Source: Bradyrhizobium sp. Ec3.3 (lineage in GTDB: Bacteria > Pseudomonadota > Alphaproteobacteria > Rhizobiales > Xanthobacteraceae). From it: a stretch of 64,000 bases of DNA. This document shows, one piece after another, positions 45,220-53,761 of the stretch. Each line of letters starts with the position of its first letter. Positions within the stretch are counted from its first letter, which is position 1. Made by a program: the position numbers and the translations under genes. The stretch is from contig NZ_AXAS01000034.1 of NCBI RefSeq assembly GCF_000472925.1, positions 1 through 64,000 on the forward strand, in the 5' to 3' direction. A model generated the notes under the pieces. The model did no database searches. It was not told where the DNA came from and was given only the letters and a program-made list of their open reading frames with translations.

Positions 45220-46383
45220 ATGGCTGTTTTAATTGATGTAGATTCGTACGAACACCACCTCTTATCGAGAGGGTCGCGCGGAAGCGATTATGCAAAGGCG
45301 TCAGCCGGAAAGCGGATGGAGTGTCTCGACATCGGGCTCATCAACAACATGTCGGATGCTGCCTTGATGTCGACCGAGCGTCAGCTGTTCGATCTGCTTG
45401 ATGCGGCGGCCGGACGACTTCTCGTCAGGCTGCATTTCTATACGATGGAAGCGACCCCCCGTTCGGAATGGGGGCGCGATTACGTACGTCGATATTACCG
45501 CGGCATCGACGATCTCCTGAACAGGAGGCTGGATGGGGTGATCGTGACCGGCGCCGAACCCAAAGCCGCCAGCCTGACTGAAGAGCCATATTGGAGCACC
45601 TTCGTAGAGATCGCCGACTGGGCGAGGGAGAATACCGTGTCGTCGGTGTTTTCGTGCTTGGCCGTCCATGGGGCCGTCCTGCACTTGGACGGCGTTGCGC
45701 GGCACAAGCTGCCCGCCAAGTGCTTCGGTGTCTTCGCTCAAACGAAGAGGAGACACCATTCCTTGATGCAGGATGTTCCGACGACCTTCAGAATACCGCA
45801 CGCTCGATGGAACGAGGTGCGGGAGTTGGATCTCCTGAACTGCGGATATTCGGTTCTGTCCGGGTCGGCGGAGGCGGGGATCGACTGCTTCGTCAAGCAG
45901 CAAAAGAATAGCCTTTTCGTCCATTTCCAAGGCCACCCGGAATACGAATCCCTGAGCCTGTTGGGCGAACATAGAAGAGACATGGGGCGCTTTCTCCGCG
46001 GAGAGAACGAAGTCTGTCCGACAATACCGAAGGACTATTTGAGCGTGGCGGCGGAAGAGATATTGATCGCTTTCCGACAGAAAGCCCTTTCCGACAGACG
46101 CCCGGAGCTTTTCGCCGACTTTCCAGCCGATCAGGTGGCGAAGGACCTGAACAACGTCTGGCATCTGCCGGCCAAGCGCATATACCGCAACTGGTTGCTT
46201 TACATGGTGTCGCAGCGAGCTGGACGCTCAAAGCCGTTGGGGGCGCGAGAGGCGGCTCTCTCCGCAGCCGGAATGCCCGCGCGGCGCCATGGACGCAAGT
46301 TGGTTGCCGCTCGATCCGCTCGCCTGGCGCGCTTGCCAAAGCTGATGATCAGGAATAGGACGCGGCTCGGATATTGCGAGTGA
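45220..46383 (+). CDS. MetA-type homoserine O-acyltransferase
   Basis: The 387-residue protein matches the MetA/HTS family: IGLINNMSDAALMSTERQLF, VTGAEPKAASLTEEPYW, the nucleophile Cys in FSCLAVHGAVLH, and the catalytic His/Glu in VHFQGHPEYESLSL, plus NWLLYMVSQ near the end. It acylates homoserine with acetyl- or succinyl-CoA. The residue aligned with the position described as governing acetyl (Glu) versus succinyl (Gly) use looks like Lys (TGAEPK), so the acyl donor cannot be predicted. A C-terminal tail of about 55 basic residues is unusual. It is 27 bases after the MetY-like gene, in the same operon. Confidence 0.9.
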   Translation: MAVLIDVDSYEHHLLSRGSRGSDYAKASAGKRMECLDIGLINNMSDAALMSTERQLFDLLDAAAGRLLVRLHFYTMEATPRSEWGRDYVRRYYRGIDDLLNRRLDGVIVTGAEPKAASLTEEPYWSTFVEIADWARENTVSSVFSCLAVHGAVLHLDGVARHKLPAKCFGVFAQTKRRHHSLMQDVPTTFRIPHARWNEVRELDLLNCGYSVLSGSAEAGIDCFVKQQKNSLFVHFQGHPEYESLSLLGEHRRDMGRFLRGENEVCPTIPKDYLSVAAEEILIAFRQKALSDRRPELFADFPADQVAKDLNNVWHLPAKRIYRNWLLYMVSQRAGRSKPLGAREAALSAAGMPARRHGRKLVAARSARLARLPKLMIRNRTRLGYCE

Positions 46384-46392
46384 GTTCGGACC

Positions 46393-47250
46393 ATGATCCG
46401 ATGCCGCGAGATAGGATTAGCCGATCTTGGCGCCATCGCCGATCTTCTGACACGCGGCTTTCCGATCCGCTCGCGCGACTACTGGATCGACGGACTTCGG
46501 CGCCTGTCCGTGCGCGAGACGCCCGACAGTTTCCCGCGCTTCGGCTACATGCTCGAGCATGAACGGACGCCCGTCGGCGCTCTGCTGTTGATCTACACCG
46601 CACGGAACGATGGCGGCTGCGCCTCCATCCGCTGCAATCTTTCCAGCTGGTATGTGGAACCCGCATTTCGCGGCTATGCCCCGATGCTGACCAAGGTCGC
46701 GCAGCGCCACAAGGACGTCACCTACGTCAACATCAGTCCGGCAGAACGGACATGGCGGGCTATCGAAGCGCAGGGATTTCGCCGCTATTGCAGAGGCTTG
46801 TTTTTCTCCTTTCCAGCGTTGTCGCGTCCGGTCAGGGATATGCGCGTCGAAGTCGTCCGGCAGGATGCGCAGGCGGTCGACGGCTTGTCCGAAGCTGACG
46901 TCGCTCTGCTTGCACGTCACGCAGCCTACGGCTGCCTCAGCTTGGTGTGCCGCGCGGCCGACGGCCGCGTGGTTCCCTTCGTCCTGCAGTCAATGCGCAT
47001 CAAAAACCGGATCGCGCCTCCGGTGATGCAGCTTATCTACTGCCGTGACGTGGCCGATTATGTCGCCTGCGCCGGCGCCATCGGCCGCTTCCTGCTCTGG
47101 CGCGGCCGAATCTCCGTCGCTCTCGACGCCAACGGTCGCATGAAGGAGCTCGTCGGCCTCTATAGGGAACGCCGCAAATACTTCATGGGTCCGCAATGCC
47201 CCCGGCTTGCCGATCTGTCGGATACCGAGCTGGTGATCTACGGACCATAA
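46393..47250 (+). CDS. GNAT-like acyltransferase (GNAT-1)
   Basis: The 285-residue protein starts MIRCREIGLADLGAIADLLT, the typical GNAT opening. The acyl-CoA/acyl-pantetheine binding region is IRCNLSSWYVEPAFRGYAPM. A C-terminal half contains CLSLVCRAADGRVVPFVLQS and ends with RLADLSDTELVIYGP. It is clearly related to the C-terminal third of the fusion at 50561-53455 (CNLTSWYVLPQYRG) and to the damaged paralogue at 53762. I infer transfer of an acyl or aminoacyl group from a carrier protein or CoA. Nine bases separate it from the MetA-like gene. Confidence 0.8.
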   Translation: MIRCREIGLADLGAIADLLTRGFPIRSRDYWIDGLRRLSVRETPDSFPRFGYMLEHERTPVGALLLIYTARNDGGCASIRCNLSSWYVEPAFRGYAPMLTKVAQRHKDVTYVNISPAERTWRAIEAQGFRRYCRGLFFSFPALSRPVRDMRVEVVRQDAQAVDGLSEADVALLARHAAYGCLSLVCRAADGRVVPFVLQSMRIKNRIAPPVMQLIYCRDVADYVACAGAIGRFLLWRGRISVALDANGRMKELVGLYRERRKYFMGPQCPRLADLSDTELVIYGP

Positions 47251-48290
47251 CTCAGTCGTCCCAGAATGGAGGTTCGTCATGGTTCCCAACGCCAAGCCCG
47301 TCAGCCATTCGAGGACATGGACATTCTTCCGAGGCGAGTGGCACGAGGGCAATTTGCCGATCATGGGGCCACGCACCCATGGGCTCTGGCTCGCCTCGAC
47401 CATCTTCGATGGCGCGCGCGCCTTTGCAGGCGTCATGCCCGACCTCGATCGTCATTGCGCCCGCGTCAATCAATCTGCGCTCAACTTCGGGCTCAAGCCG
47501 ATCGTCGATCTCGGCACATGGCTCGGACTGGCGCGTGAAGGTATCGCTCGTTTCCCAGCCAATGCCGAACTCTACATCCGCCCGATGTACTGGCCGCAGA
47601 ACGGCATCGGCGGCGGCGTGCTGTTCGATCCGGAAACGACCGACTGGTGCCTTTGCATCTACGAATCGCCGATCCCGGCGCCCGTCGGTAGCGCGATTAC
47701 GCTGTCGCCGTTCCGCAGACCGACCGCCGAATGCGCGCCGGCCGACGTCAAGGCCTCCTGTCTTTACCCGAACAGCTCCCGTGCGCTCAGGGAGGCCGGT
47801 TCGCGCGGCTTCCAGAATTGTCTGATGCTGGACATGCTGGGTAACGTCGCGGAATTCGGCAATTCCAACGTGTTCATGGCGAAGGCGGGCGTTGTCTATA
47901 CGCCGGCGCCGAATGGCACCTTCCTGAACGGAATCACGCGGCAGCGCGTGATCGAACTTTTGCGCGGTGACGGCATCACGGTGGTGGAGGCAACGTTACG
48001 CTATGCCGATTTCGTCGCTGCGGACGAGATCTTTTCGACCGGCAATTTCGCCAAAGTCGCGCCCGTGATCCGGATCGACGACCGGCAACTCTCGCCCGGG
48101 CGCTTCTATGCGCGTGCACGAAAGCTGTATTGGGATTTCGCGCACGGGGTGAAGCTTGCGGCGTGAGAGCTTTCGGCTGGCCCCTTTGATGGAACGATAG
48201 GACTTGCGAGCATCTCCAGGACCAGCCAGGATGAGCGCGCTACTGCAGGCAACTCCAATCCGGAAGATGACGATGCGAACGCTCTTTCAG
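47204..48290 (+). repeat. Direct repeat, copy 1 (GNAT tail + aminotransferase + start of the secreted-protein gene)
   Basis: The DNA from the GNAT tail (CTTGCCGATCTGTCGGAT) through the aminotransferase gene to the start of the small secreted-protein gene is nearly the same as 62364-63450. It is in direct orientation, about 15 kb apart. Confidence 0.88.
47279..48166 (+). CDS. Class IV PLP aminotransferase, branched-chain-type (copy 1)
   Basis: The 295-residue protein has the BCAT fold: WHEGNLPIMGPRTHGLWLAS, LYIRPMYWPQNGIGGGVLFD, the PLP lysine region DVKASCLYPNSSRALREA, and AEFGNSNVFMAKAGVVYTPA. GGAGG lies 8 bases before the ATG. It would transfer an amino group between a 2-keto acid or D/L-amino acid and 2-oxoglutarate. 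As last gene of the plus operon it may make or convert the amino acid used by the pathway. A copy with seven residue differences by eye is at 62442. Confidence 0.9.
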   Translation: MVPNAKPVSHSRTWTFFRGEWHEGNLPIMGPRTHGLWLASTIFDGARAFAGVMPDLDRHCARVNQSALNFGLKPIVDLGTWLGLAREGIARFPANAELYIRPMYWPQNGIGGGVLFDPETTDWCLCIYESPIPAPVGSAITLSPFRRPTAECAPADVKASCLYPNSSRALREAGSRGFQNCLMLDMLGNVAEFGNSNVFMAKAGVVYTPAPNGTFLNGITRQRVIELLRGDGITVVEATLRYADFVAADEIFSTGNFAKVAPVIRIDDRQLSPGRFYARARKLYWDFAHGVKLAA

Positions 48291-48400
48291 CTCTGTGCCG
48301 ACAGTGCTTGTAATAAACAGATCTGCTCTCGCATCCAACTCTCGTGGGCTATGGTGCAGCACGATCGTTTGACGCTGACGTCAGTGTACGTGTGCGCCGT
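48267..48400 (+). pseudogene. Internally deleted copy of the small secreted-protein gene
   Basis: The start CCGGAAGATGACGATGCGAA and MRTLFQLCAD match the genes at 48950 and 63439. The sequence then jumps to DNA that in copy 2 lies after the stop codon (GATCTGCTCTCGCATC versus GATCCGCTCCCGCATC at 63658). The coding middle, about 190 bp, is missing. Confidence 0.75.
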
Positions 48401-48543
48401 TGGCTTCAGTCCCTCGTGCATGCCTTTCCAGATATCGAGCGAGGCGAGAGCTGGTTCGGTTAACTCTGCCTTGCAAGACGTCGGAGGGGTTGCATAGCAA
48501 TCCGCGGTCATTTTTCTCGACACGAGTCGGATAACAGGAAACG

Positions 48544-48672
48544 CTACCGCCTCACGAGGATGGCCAACGCAAGGCCTCCAGCGACTCCAACAATAATGTG
48601 ACCATTATCTACGCAAAACTTCCGGGCAGTTCGAAGTGCTCGCTTAGTCCAATGCGGAATCTCTTCTGACAT
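48544..48672 (-). CDS. Possible small membrane protein (42 residues)
   Basis: On the minus strand an ATG at 48672 opens MSEEIPHWTKRALRTARKFC, then GHIIVGVAGGLALAILVRR and a stop. An acidic start, basic stretch and one hydrophobic helix make a plausible single-pass membrane microprotein. GGTGGA lies about 6 bases upstream. There is no known family; it may be chance. Confidence 0.4.
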   Translation of the reverse strand: MSEEIPHWTKRALRTARKFCVDNGHIIVGVAGGLALAILVRR

Positions 48673-48949
48673 TCGAAATCCACCAAAAATTCTATGGGCT
48701 CAAATCGTTGCGATCGAACGGGCGCGCAGCAAATCAAAGCCGATTCTGCTCTCTTGATGCGATGCCCTCAAGGCCACTGTTGCGGCGCGGGTGGTATGGC
48801 ATCGCGCCATCCACACGAAATTGCGGCGGTCCAAGCGCATAGGATCTGAGCCATCGGGATCAATCTGCCGTTCGATCGAAGCTGGTCGCAGAGGTCAACA
48901 CCAGCATCCGCCCAGGGTGTCGTCGGCAACTCCAATCCGGAAGATGACG

Positions 48950-49165
48950 ATGCGAACGCTCTTTCCGCTCTGTGCCGCCCTGGCCTGTTTCTCAGCAGCG
49001 ATGACTCTGAGCTCGTCCAACGCGAATGCGGTGTTCTGGCGCGGCCTGACCGCGCCAACCGACATCGACTATCACGGCTACTTCATCATCAATGAGCCTC
49101 CGCCCAGCCCGAGTCAGTGGATACGGGTGAACGGCGGCTATTACGTCAGACAGTGCGTCTACTAG
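48950..49165 (+). CDS. Small secreted protein (copy 2 of 3)
   Basis: The 71-residue protein starts at ATG 48950, with GGAAG 6 bases upstream; an in-frame ATG is at 48944. A Sec signal peptide (RTLFPLCAALACFSAAMTLS) has a likely cleavage site after NANA. The mature part, about 45 residues, reads VFWRGLTAPTDIDYHGYFII, then a PPP turn, QWIRVNGGYYVRQCVY. The end is aromatic with one Cys. Its homologues lie just after each aminotransferase copy, so it travels with that gene. Function unknown. Confidence 0.7.
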   Translation: MRTLFPLCAALACFSAAMTLSSSNANAVFWRGLTAPTDIDYHGYFIINEPPPSPSQWIRVNGGYYVRQCVY

Positions 49166-49822
49166 AGATGTCTCAGCCATCGCCGGCTCCGCATCTTACC
49201 ACCTGGCGTGTGTTCAGACGCACGGCGCGAGGTACACCAGCGTGTCGTTGGCCAACCGCAACAATGCGCGAACTCGCGGGCAGCTGGCTAACGCGAAGAT
49301 CCCGGGCGCGTCGCACTGAGAACACCGCGCTGATGCCGACGCTTAAGCTACCGCAGCGATTAGCTCGACCTGCGCGCACATCCTGCTCGCGGTCGGGACA
49401 ATGACCTCCTAGACGACAACGACGCTGGCAAGGTGGAACGCTGATGTGAGCGAGGGCGTCCGCACCGCTGACTCAGCAGCTGACTGGACCGCCTAAATTA
49501 GGCGGCGGACGACCTCGCGAATTAATCATGCCAAGACCCCGCGTCGGCCGGATGCCGGCAAGATCACCGCAGGAAAGCTCGAAGTGACCTTGAATAACGA
49601 TGACCCCTATCTTTGCAATCACGCCGCCCAGATTTTGGCGGACTTCATGACGGCGCTCGTGGACAAGGCGCTGCTGCGCGCCGCCCGGGGCCGCCAGCAT
49701 CAGCTTGGTCGGCGCCACGTCGTCGTGGCGCCTCAGCCGGCGAATCCGGCATAGCGTATAGCCTACATCCTGGCGTGCTTCGCCGGCGACCGCGTCGAGC
49801 GACGCCGCGACCTTGGTGGAAT
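49166..49822. other. No recognisable gene
   Basis: High-GC stretch with overlapping frames on both strands. A plus-strand piece near 49583 (LEVTLNNDDPYLCNHAAQIL) looks protein-like but has no start and no known match. It may be a relic. Confidence 0.4.
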
Positions 49823-50518
49823 TTACCTCAGCCCCCGCGCACGCTTTGACGATCGTGACTTCATAGTCGCCGAGGCGCCGAGCAGACCGCATTGCTCCAG
49901 CGAAGTCCTTGGCGCTGAGGCTTCCCCAGATACTTTCGGCATCCTTCTCCGTCGTTCTCCGCTATCCTCTACCCCAAGTGCCTCGGGTATCGGGCCATCC
50001 GCCTCGCCCTCCGGTGTAACAGCGATAGCCGCAAGGATTCGCGGAACCATGCAGTAGTAACCGGCAGTCATGGCTAGTTCGATGCAGGCTTCGGGATCAA
50101 AGTGTCGGGCGAGCTCGGCATGGGTCGCATCATTCACCCTACCGGCCACCATGGCCTCAGTGAAAGCAAGAGCCGCTCGCTCCCCTGAATCGAAGGCATC
50201 CGACCATCGCCACATCGTCAGCTCTGCCACCTGCTGCTCAGGTACGCCTGCCTCTCGCGCCATCCGCCGATGCTGATGCCATTCGTAAAATGACTCGCTG
50301 AGCTGAGCGGTGCGCAGGATCATCAGCTCGCGCAAGGACCGTGGCGTCTTGCATTCACGGCGGACGGCGTAGGCGAAATCCACCCAGATCTTCAGCATGG
50401 GAGGTGCGTTCGCAAGGACTCGGTAGAGATTGAGCGGTCGGCCGCCGAGCTCTCGAATTTGCCGGGCTACCTCTGCTGGGACTTGGGCATAGGGATAACG
50501 TTGTATTTTCATGTCCAA
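49823..50518 (-). CDS. Carboxymuconolactone decarboxylase/AhpD-like protein with an extended tail
   Basis: The 231-residue protein has the CMD core: RSLRELMILRTAQLSESFYE, WHQHRRMAREAGVPEQQVAE and DPEACIELAMTAGYYCMVPR. Many members act as peroxidase partners or decarboxylases. The CxxC pair of AhpD is not seen; the position reads ESFYEWHQH. The last 50 residues are Ser/Arg-rich and unlike the family, perhaps a read-through after loss of the native stop. It is 42 bases after the ANL-ACP-GNAT gene and likely in its operon. Confidence 0.8.
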   Translation of the reverse strand: MDMKIQRYPYAQVPAEVARQIRELGGRPLNLYRVLANAPPMLKIWVDFAYAVRRECKTPRSLRELMILRTAQLSESFYEWHQHRRMAREAGVPEQQVAELTMWRWSDAFDSGERAALAFTEAMVAGRVNDATHAELARHFDPEACIELAMTAGYYCMVPRILAAIAVTPEGEADGPIPEALGVEDSGERRRRMPKVSGEASAPRTSLEQCGLLGASATMKSRSSKRARGLR

Positions 50519-50560
50519 TCCTCATCCGCGCCAGACGCGCCGCCGTATTTGGCGTTTGTA

Positions 50561-53455
50561 CTACACCGGAAGCAAGACTATTTCAGAATAGAGCTTGTCG
50601 AGCTCACTCGCAGTAAATAGCGGCGAGTGATAGAGGTAGGTCGTCACGAATGACCGTCCTCGGGGTTGTTCTGGAAGGAGCCCCTCGTCACAGACCAGAC
50701 GAAGCGTCCGTTGGCGCCGCAAGATTGCCAGCTTGATGCGTTCGAGATGTCGTGCGAGCAGAGTCTGGTTGCTGCAATAGAGAATATCCGAGTACGCCAT
50801 TTTAATTCTACCTCCTGGGCGACGTTTGACGACCAGAAAAGCGTGCTCCGGTCCGACGGTCGCGGACAATAGCAGGCAGTTGCAGCGCGCATGATCGTCG
50901 AAGATCAAACGCTGTTCATCGTCGAGCGATCGACGCACCCTTTCCGGGTCGAAACTGATCAACACACCCCGCTCGCGCAACGTGTCGACATGGAGCAGCG
51001 GCGGCAATTCAATCCTGCGCGTATTCCATCTAGCGAAGCCCATCGCTTCGAGCATTTGGGCTACGGCTGGCGCCGGTGTCAAAGCCGTGAAAGTCACGTT
51101 CTCCTTGCGGATCGCGGCGTCGAGAAGCTCGACCGCCCGTCCCCGATATTGGGGGAGCACATACCAGGACGTAAGATTGCAGACAACGCCAGCCTTTCCC
51201 CTTATCTTTCGGGATGCATATATCGCACCCAGGAATCCAACAATCTCATTTCCGACTGTGAGCAGGTGTCCAAGATCCGGCTTGTCATCGAGCCACGGGT
51301 AGTCAAAAAGGCGCCGCCAGGCGGGAAGCGACACGCGGGTGAGCCCTTGATGGAGAAATCGGCAAAGCGGTTCGATGTCAGCGGGCGTCACTGGACGGAT
51401 ATCCGGGTGCGATCGGCTGCGCGTTGCCTTCGGTTCTCCGTCGCCAACAGTTCCGCGTATCAGGGAAGCAATACCCGCAATAGTCGGGGATTCAATCAGG
51501 GCGCCGAGCGGTAGATCGCATTTTGTGCGCTCCATGAGCTCAAGAAAGAGGTTCAGCACTGTTATCGAGTCTGCGCCAGATTCCAGCAAATTTTGTGACC
51601 ACTCGGGAGAAATACCCAACACCGACTCGCAAATGCGCTGGAGCGCTCGTTCAAGTGCGCCAGGGGCGTCCAGATTTCTTAACGTGCTGTCCTCCGGCTG
51701 GGGAGCAATCTCCCTGGCACGCTCGCGCAGCTCGAATTTTTGGATCTTGCCGGTCGAGGTTTTCGGCAAAGGCCCGAACACGATGCAACGTGGCACCTTG
51801 AACTGCGCCAGATTGGCGCGACACCAAGCGATGATGTCCACGGCCGGAACCGGGTTGACATCCGGCTTGAGCGCAACAAAGGCGCAGGGAATCTCGCCCC
51901 AGAGCGGGTCGGGCTTGGCGACGACCGCCGCTTCCATGATCTGCGGATGGCGGTAGAGGACCTCCTCGATCTCGAGCGAGGAGACGTTGTCGCCGCCCAC
52001 GATGATGATGTCTTTAGAGCGATCCTTGATCTCGATGTAACCGTCGGGATGGCGGACGGCTAGGTCGCCGGTATGGAACCAGCCGCCCTTAAAGGCCGCT
52101 TCAGTGGCGGCCGGGTTTTTCAAATACCCCTTCATCAAGGTGCTGCTGCGTAGGACAAGCTCACCCAACGCGCGACCGTCCGCTGGGACGTCGGTCATCG
52201 TCTCCGGGTCGACAACACGTTGAGTGTCGAACGTCAGATAGGGCACACCCTGACGCGCCATCCGGGCCGCGCGCTGCGCTATCGGCAGGTCGGCCCAGGC
52301 TTCTTGCCAGGCACAGACCGTGGTCGGGCCATAGCTTTCGGTCAAACCGTAGAGGTGGGTGACGCGAAAGCCCATTTGCTCCATCGCCTCGATCACCGCG
52401 GACGGCGGGGCCGCCCCCCCGGTCGCGACTTCAACGACGTGGTCGAAGCGGCGCTTCAGCGCTTCCGACGCATTCACCAGCAGGTTCAGGACGATTGGCG
52501 CCCCGCAGAGATGGGTAACATGGTGCTCGGCGATCGCCGCAAAGATCGGCGCCGGATTGGCGCGGCGCAAGCAGACATGGGTGCCGGCGACTGCGGTCAC
52601 GGCCCAGGTATAGGTCCAGCCGTTGCAATGGAACATCGGCAAGGTCCACAGATAGACCGAATCGCGATCGAGTTTGAAGGTGATCGCGTTGCCGATGGCA
52701 TTCAAAAATGCGCCGCGGTGATGATAGACGACGCCCTTCGGGTTGCCGGTGGTGCCTGAGGTGTAATTGAGGGCGATAGGCTCCCATTCGTCCCGCGGCA
52801 TAGCCCAGTCAGCTGCATCGCCTTCGGCGAGGAAAGCCTCGTATTCAGTCCCGCCGAGCGACGCGCTACCCGGGACATCGTCGATTTCGACCAGGTGAAT
52901 CGGACGGCCAAGCTCTTCGAGCGCGGCTTTGACAATAGGTGCGAATTCGCGGTCAGCGATCAATAGCTTTGCTTGGCCATGCGCCAGGATGAAGGCGATA
53001 GAGCGAGCGTCGAGATGATAGTTCAACGCATTCAGAACCGCCCCTGCCATTGGCACGCCGTAATGCGCCTCGAGCAGTGCCGGTATGTTTGGCGCCATAA
53101 CGGCGACAGTATCTCCTGTGTGGATGCCGCGGCCGCGCAACGCCTTGGCGAGCCGCCGACAGCGGTCGTAGAACTCGCAATAAGTGAACCGGGTGGCGCC
53201 ATGAACGACCGCAAGCTTGTCGGGATAGACCGTGGCAGCGCGAGGCAGGAAAGTAAGTGGTGTCAGCGCGGTAAAGTTCGCCGCGTTGCGAGCGAGGTGC
53301 GGCGCATTGTAGGAACTCGGCCCTTCGCCCTTGTCTGTACGCACCGAGGACGCCCGTTGCGCGTCACCACGCGCGTTAGGGGACACGACAGCGCCAAACC
53401 ACATCAGCGACTTCGCCAGCACCATTCGTAAGGCCCCGCGTCTGCCGCGAACCAA
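50561..53455 (-). CDS. Trifunctional fusion: ANL acyl ligase + carrier protein + GNAT-type acyltransferase
   Basis: A single frame of 964 residues from an ATG at 53455; the real start may be further in, for example GTG at 53344. Residues of about 50-590 are an acyl-CoA-ligase domain: APNIPALLEAHYGVPMAGAV, LNYTSGTTGNPKGVVYHHRG, TGDLAVRHPDGYIEIKDRSK and the late Lys in KTSTGKIQKFEL. About 595-675 is a carrier domain with the pantetheine Ser in LLESGADSITVLNLFLELME. From about 690 comes a GNAT-type domain with VCNLTSWYVLPQYRGRAVEL, related to GNAT-1. The chain would adenylate an acid, load it on its own carrier domain and transfer it to an acceptor. The substrate is unknown. Confidence 0.9.
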   Translation of the reverse strand: MVRGRRGALRMVLAKSLMWFGAVVSPNARGDAQRASSVRTDKGEGPSSYNAPHLARNAANFTALTPLTFLPRAATVYPDKLAVVHGATRFTYCEFYDRCRRLAKALRGRGIHTGDTVAVMAPNIPALLEAHYGVPMAGAVLNALNYHLDARSIAFILAHGQAKLLIADREFAPIVKAALEELGRPIHLVEIDDVPGSASLGGTEYEAFLAEGDAADWAMPRDEWEPIALNYTSGTTGNPKGVVYHHRGAFLNAIGNAITFKLDRDSVYLWTLPMFHCNGWTYTWAVTAVAGTHVCLRRANPAPIFAAIAEHHVTHLCGAPIVLNLLVNASEALKRRFDHVVEVATGGAAPPSAVIEAMEQMGFRVTHLYGLTESYGPTTVCAWQEAWADLPIAQRAARMARQGVPYLTFDTQRVVDPETMTDVPADGRALGELVLRSSTLMKGYLKNPAATEAAFKGGWFHTGDLAVRHPDGYIEIKDRSKDIIIVGGDNVSSLEIEEVLYRHPQIMEAAVVAKPDPLWGEIPCAFVALKPDVNPVPAVDIIAWCRANLAQFKVPRCIVFGPLPKTSTGKIQKFELRERAREIAPQPEDSTLRNLDAPGALERALQRICESVLGISPEWSQNLLESGADSITVLNLFLELMERTKCDLPLGALIESPTIAGIASLIRGTVGDGEPKATRSRSHPDIRPVTPADIEPLCRFLHQGLTRVSLPAWRRLFDYPWLDDKPDLGHLLTVGNEIVGFLGAIYASRKIRGKAGVVCNLTSWYVLPQYRGRAVELLDAAIRKENVTFTALTPAPAVAQMLEAMGFARWNTRRIELPPLLHVDTLRERGVLISFDPERVRRSLDDEQRLIFDDHARCNCLLLSATVGPEHAFLVVKRRPGGRIKMAYSDILYCSNQTLLARHLERIKLAILRRQRTLRLVCDEGLLPEQPRGRSFVTTYLYHSPLFTASELDKLYSEIVLLPV

Positions 53456-53761
53456 CGCAGTGCGCTTCTATACAACCGGCGCTGAATTGGGTCGAGCAAC
53501 GCAACAAACTATTTATAACCTGGATTACCACTTTCGCGGTAGGCCGCGGTGGGTCGGGTCTTCCGGATTAGTGTCGCCGAGCCGCGGATCGTCTGGTCCA
53601 AGAACCACTATGGTTATAGTTCGTGCACCGCCACACCTTGGTTGCCATTTGCTAAGGTGGCGACTGGCGAGAAGAATGACGTTCTCGCGTCCGTAGGCGC
53701 CGCCGAGCGTTCGCCAACCTGGGGTGGCTGTGGGCCGGGTCCGGGGCGGACACTGCATGGG

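Noticed and set aside
43861..46383. Rhizobitoxine (rtx) biosynthesis genes
   Set aside because: The MetY-like protein lacks the N-terminal aminotransferase fusion of RtxA, and no RtxC-type desaturase is present; only the general chemistry is similar.
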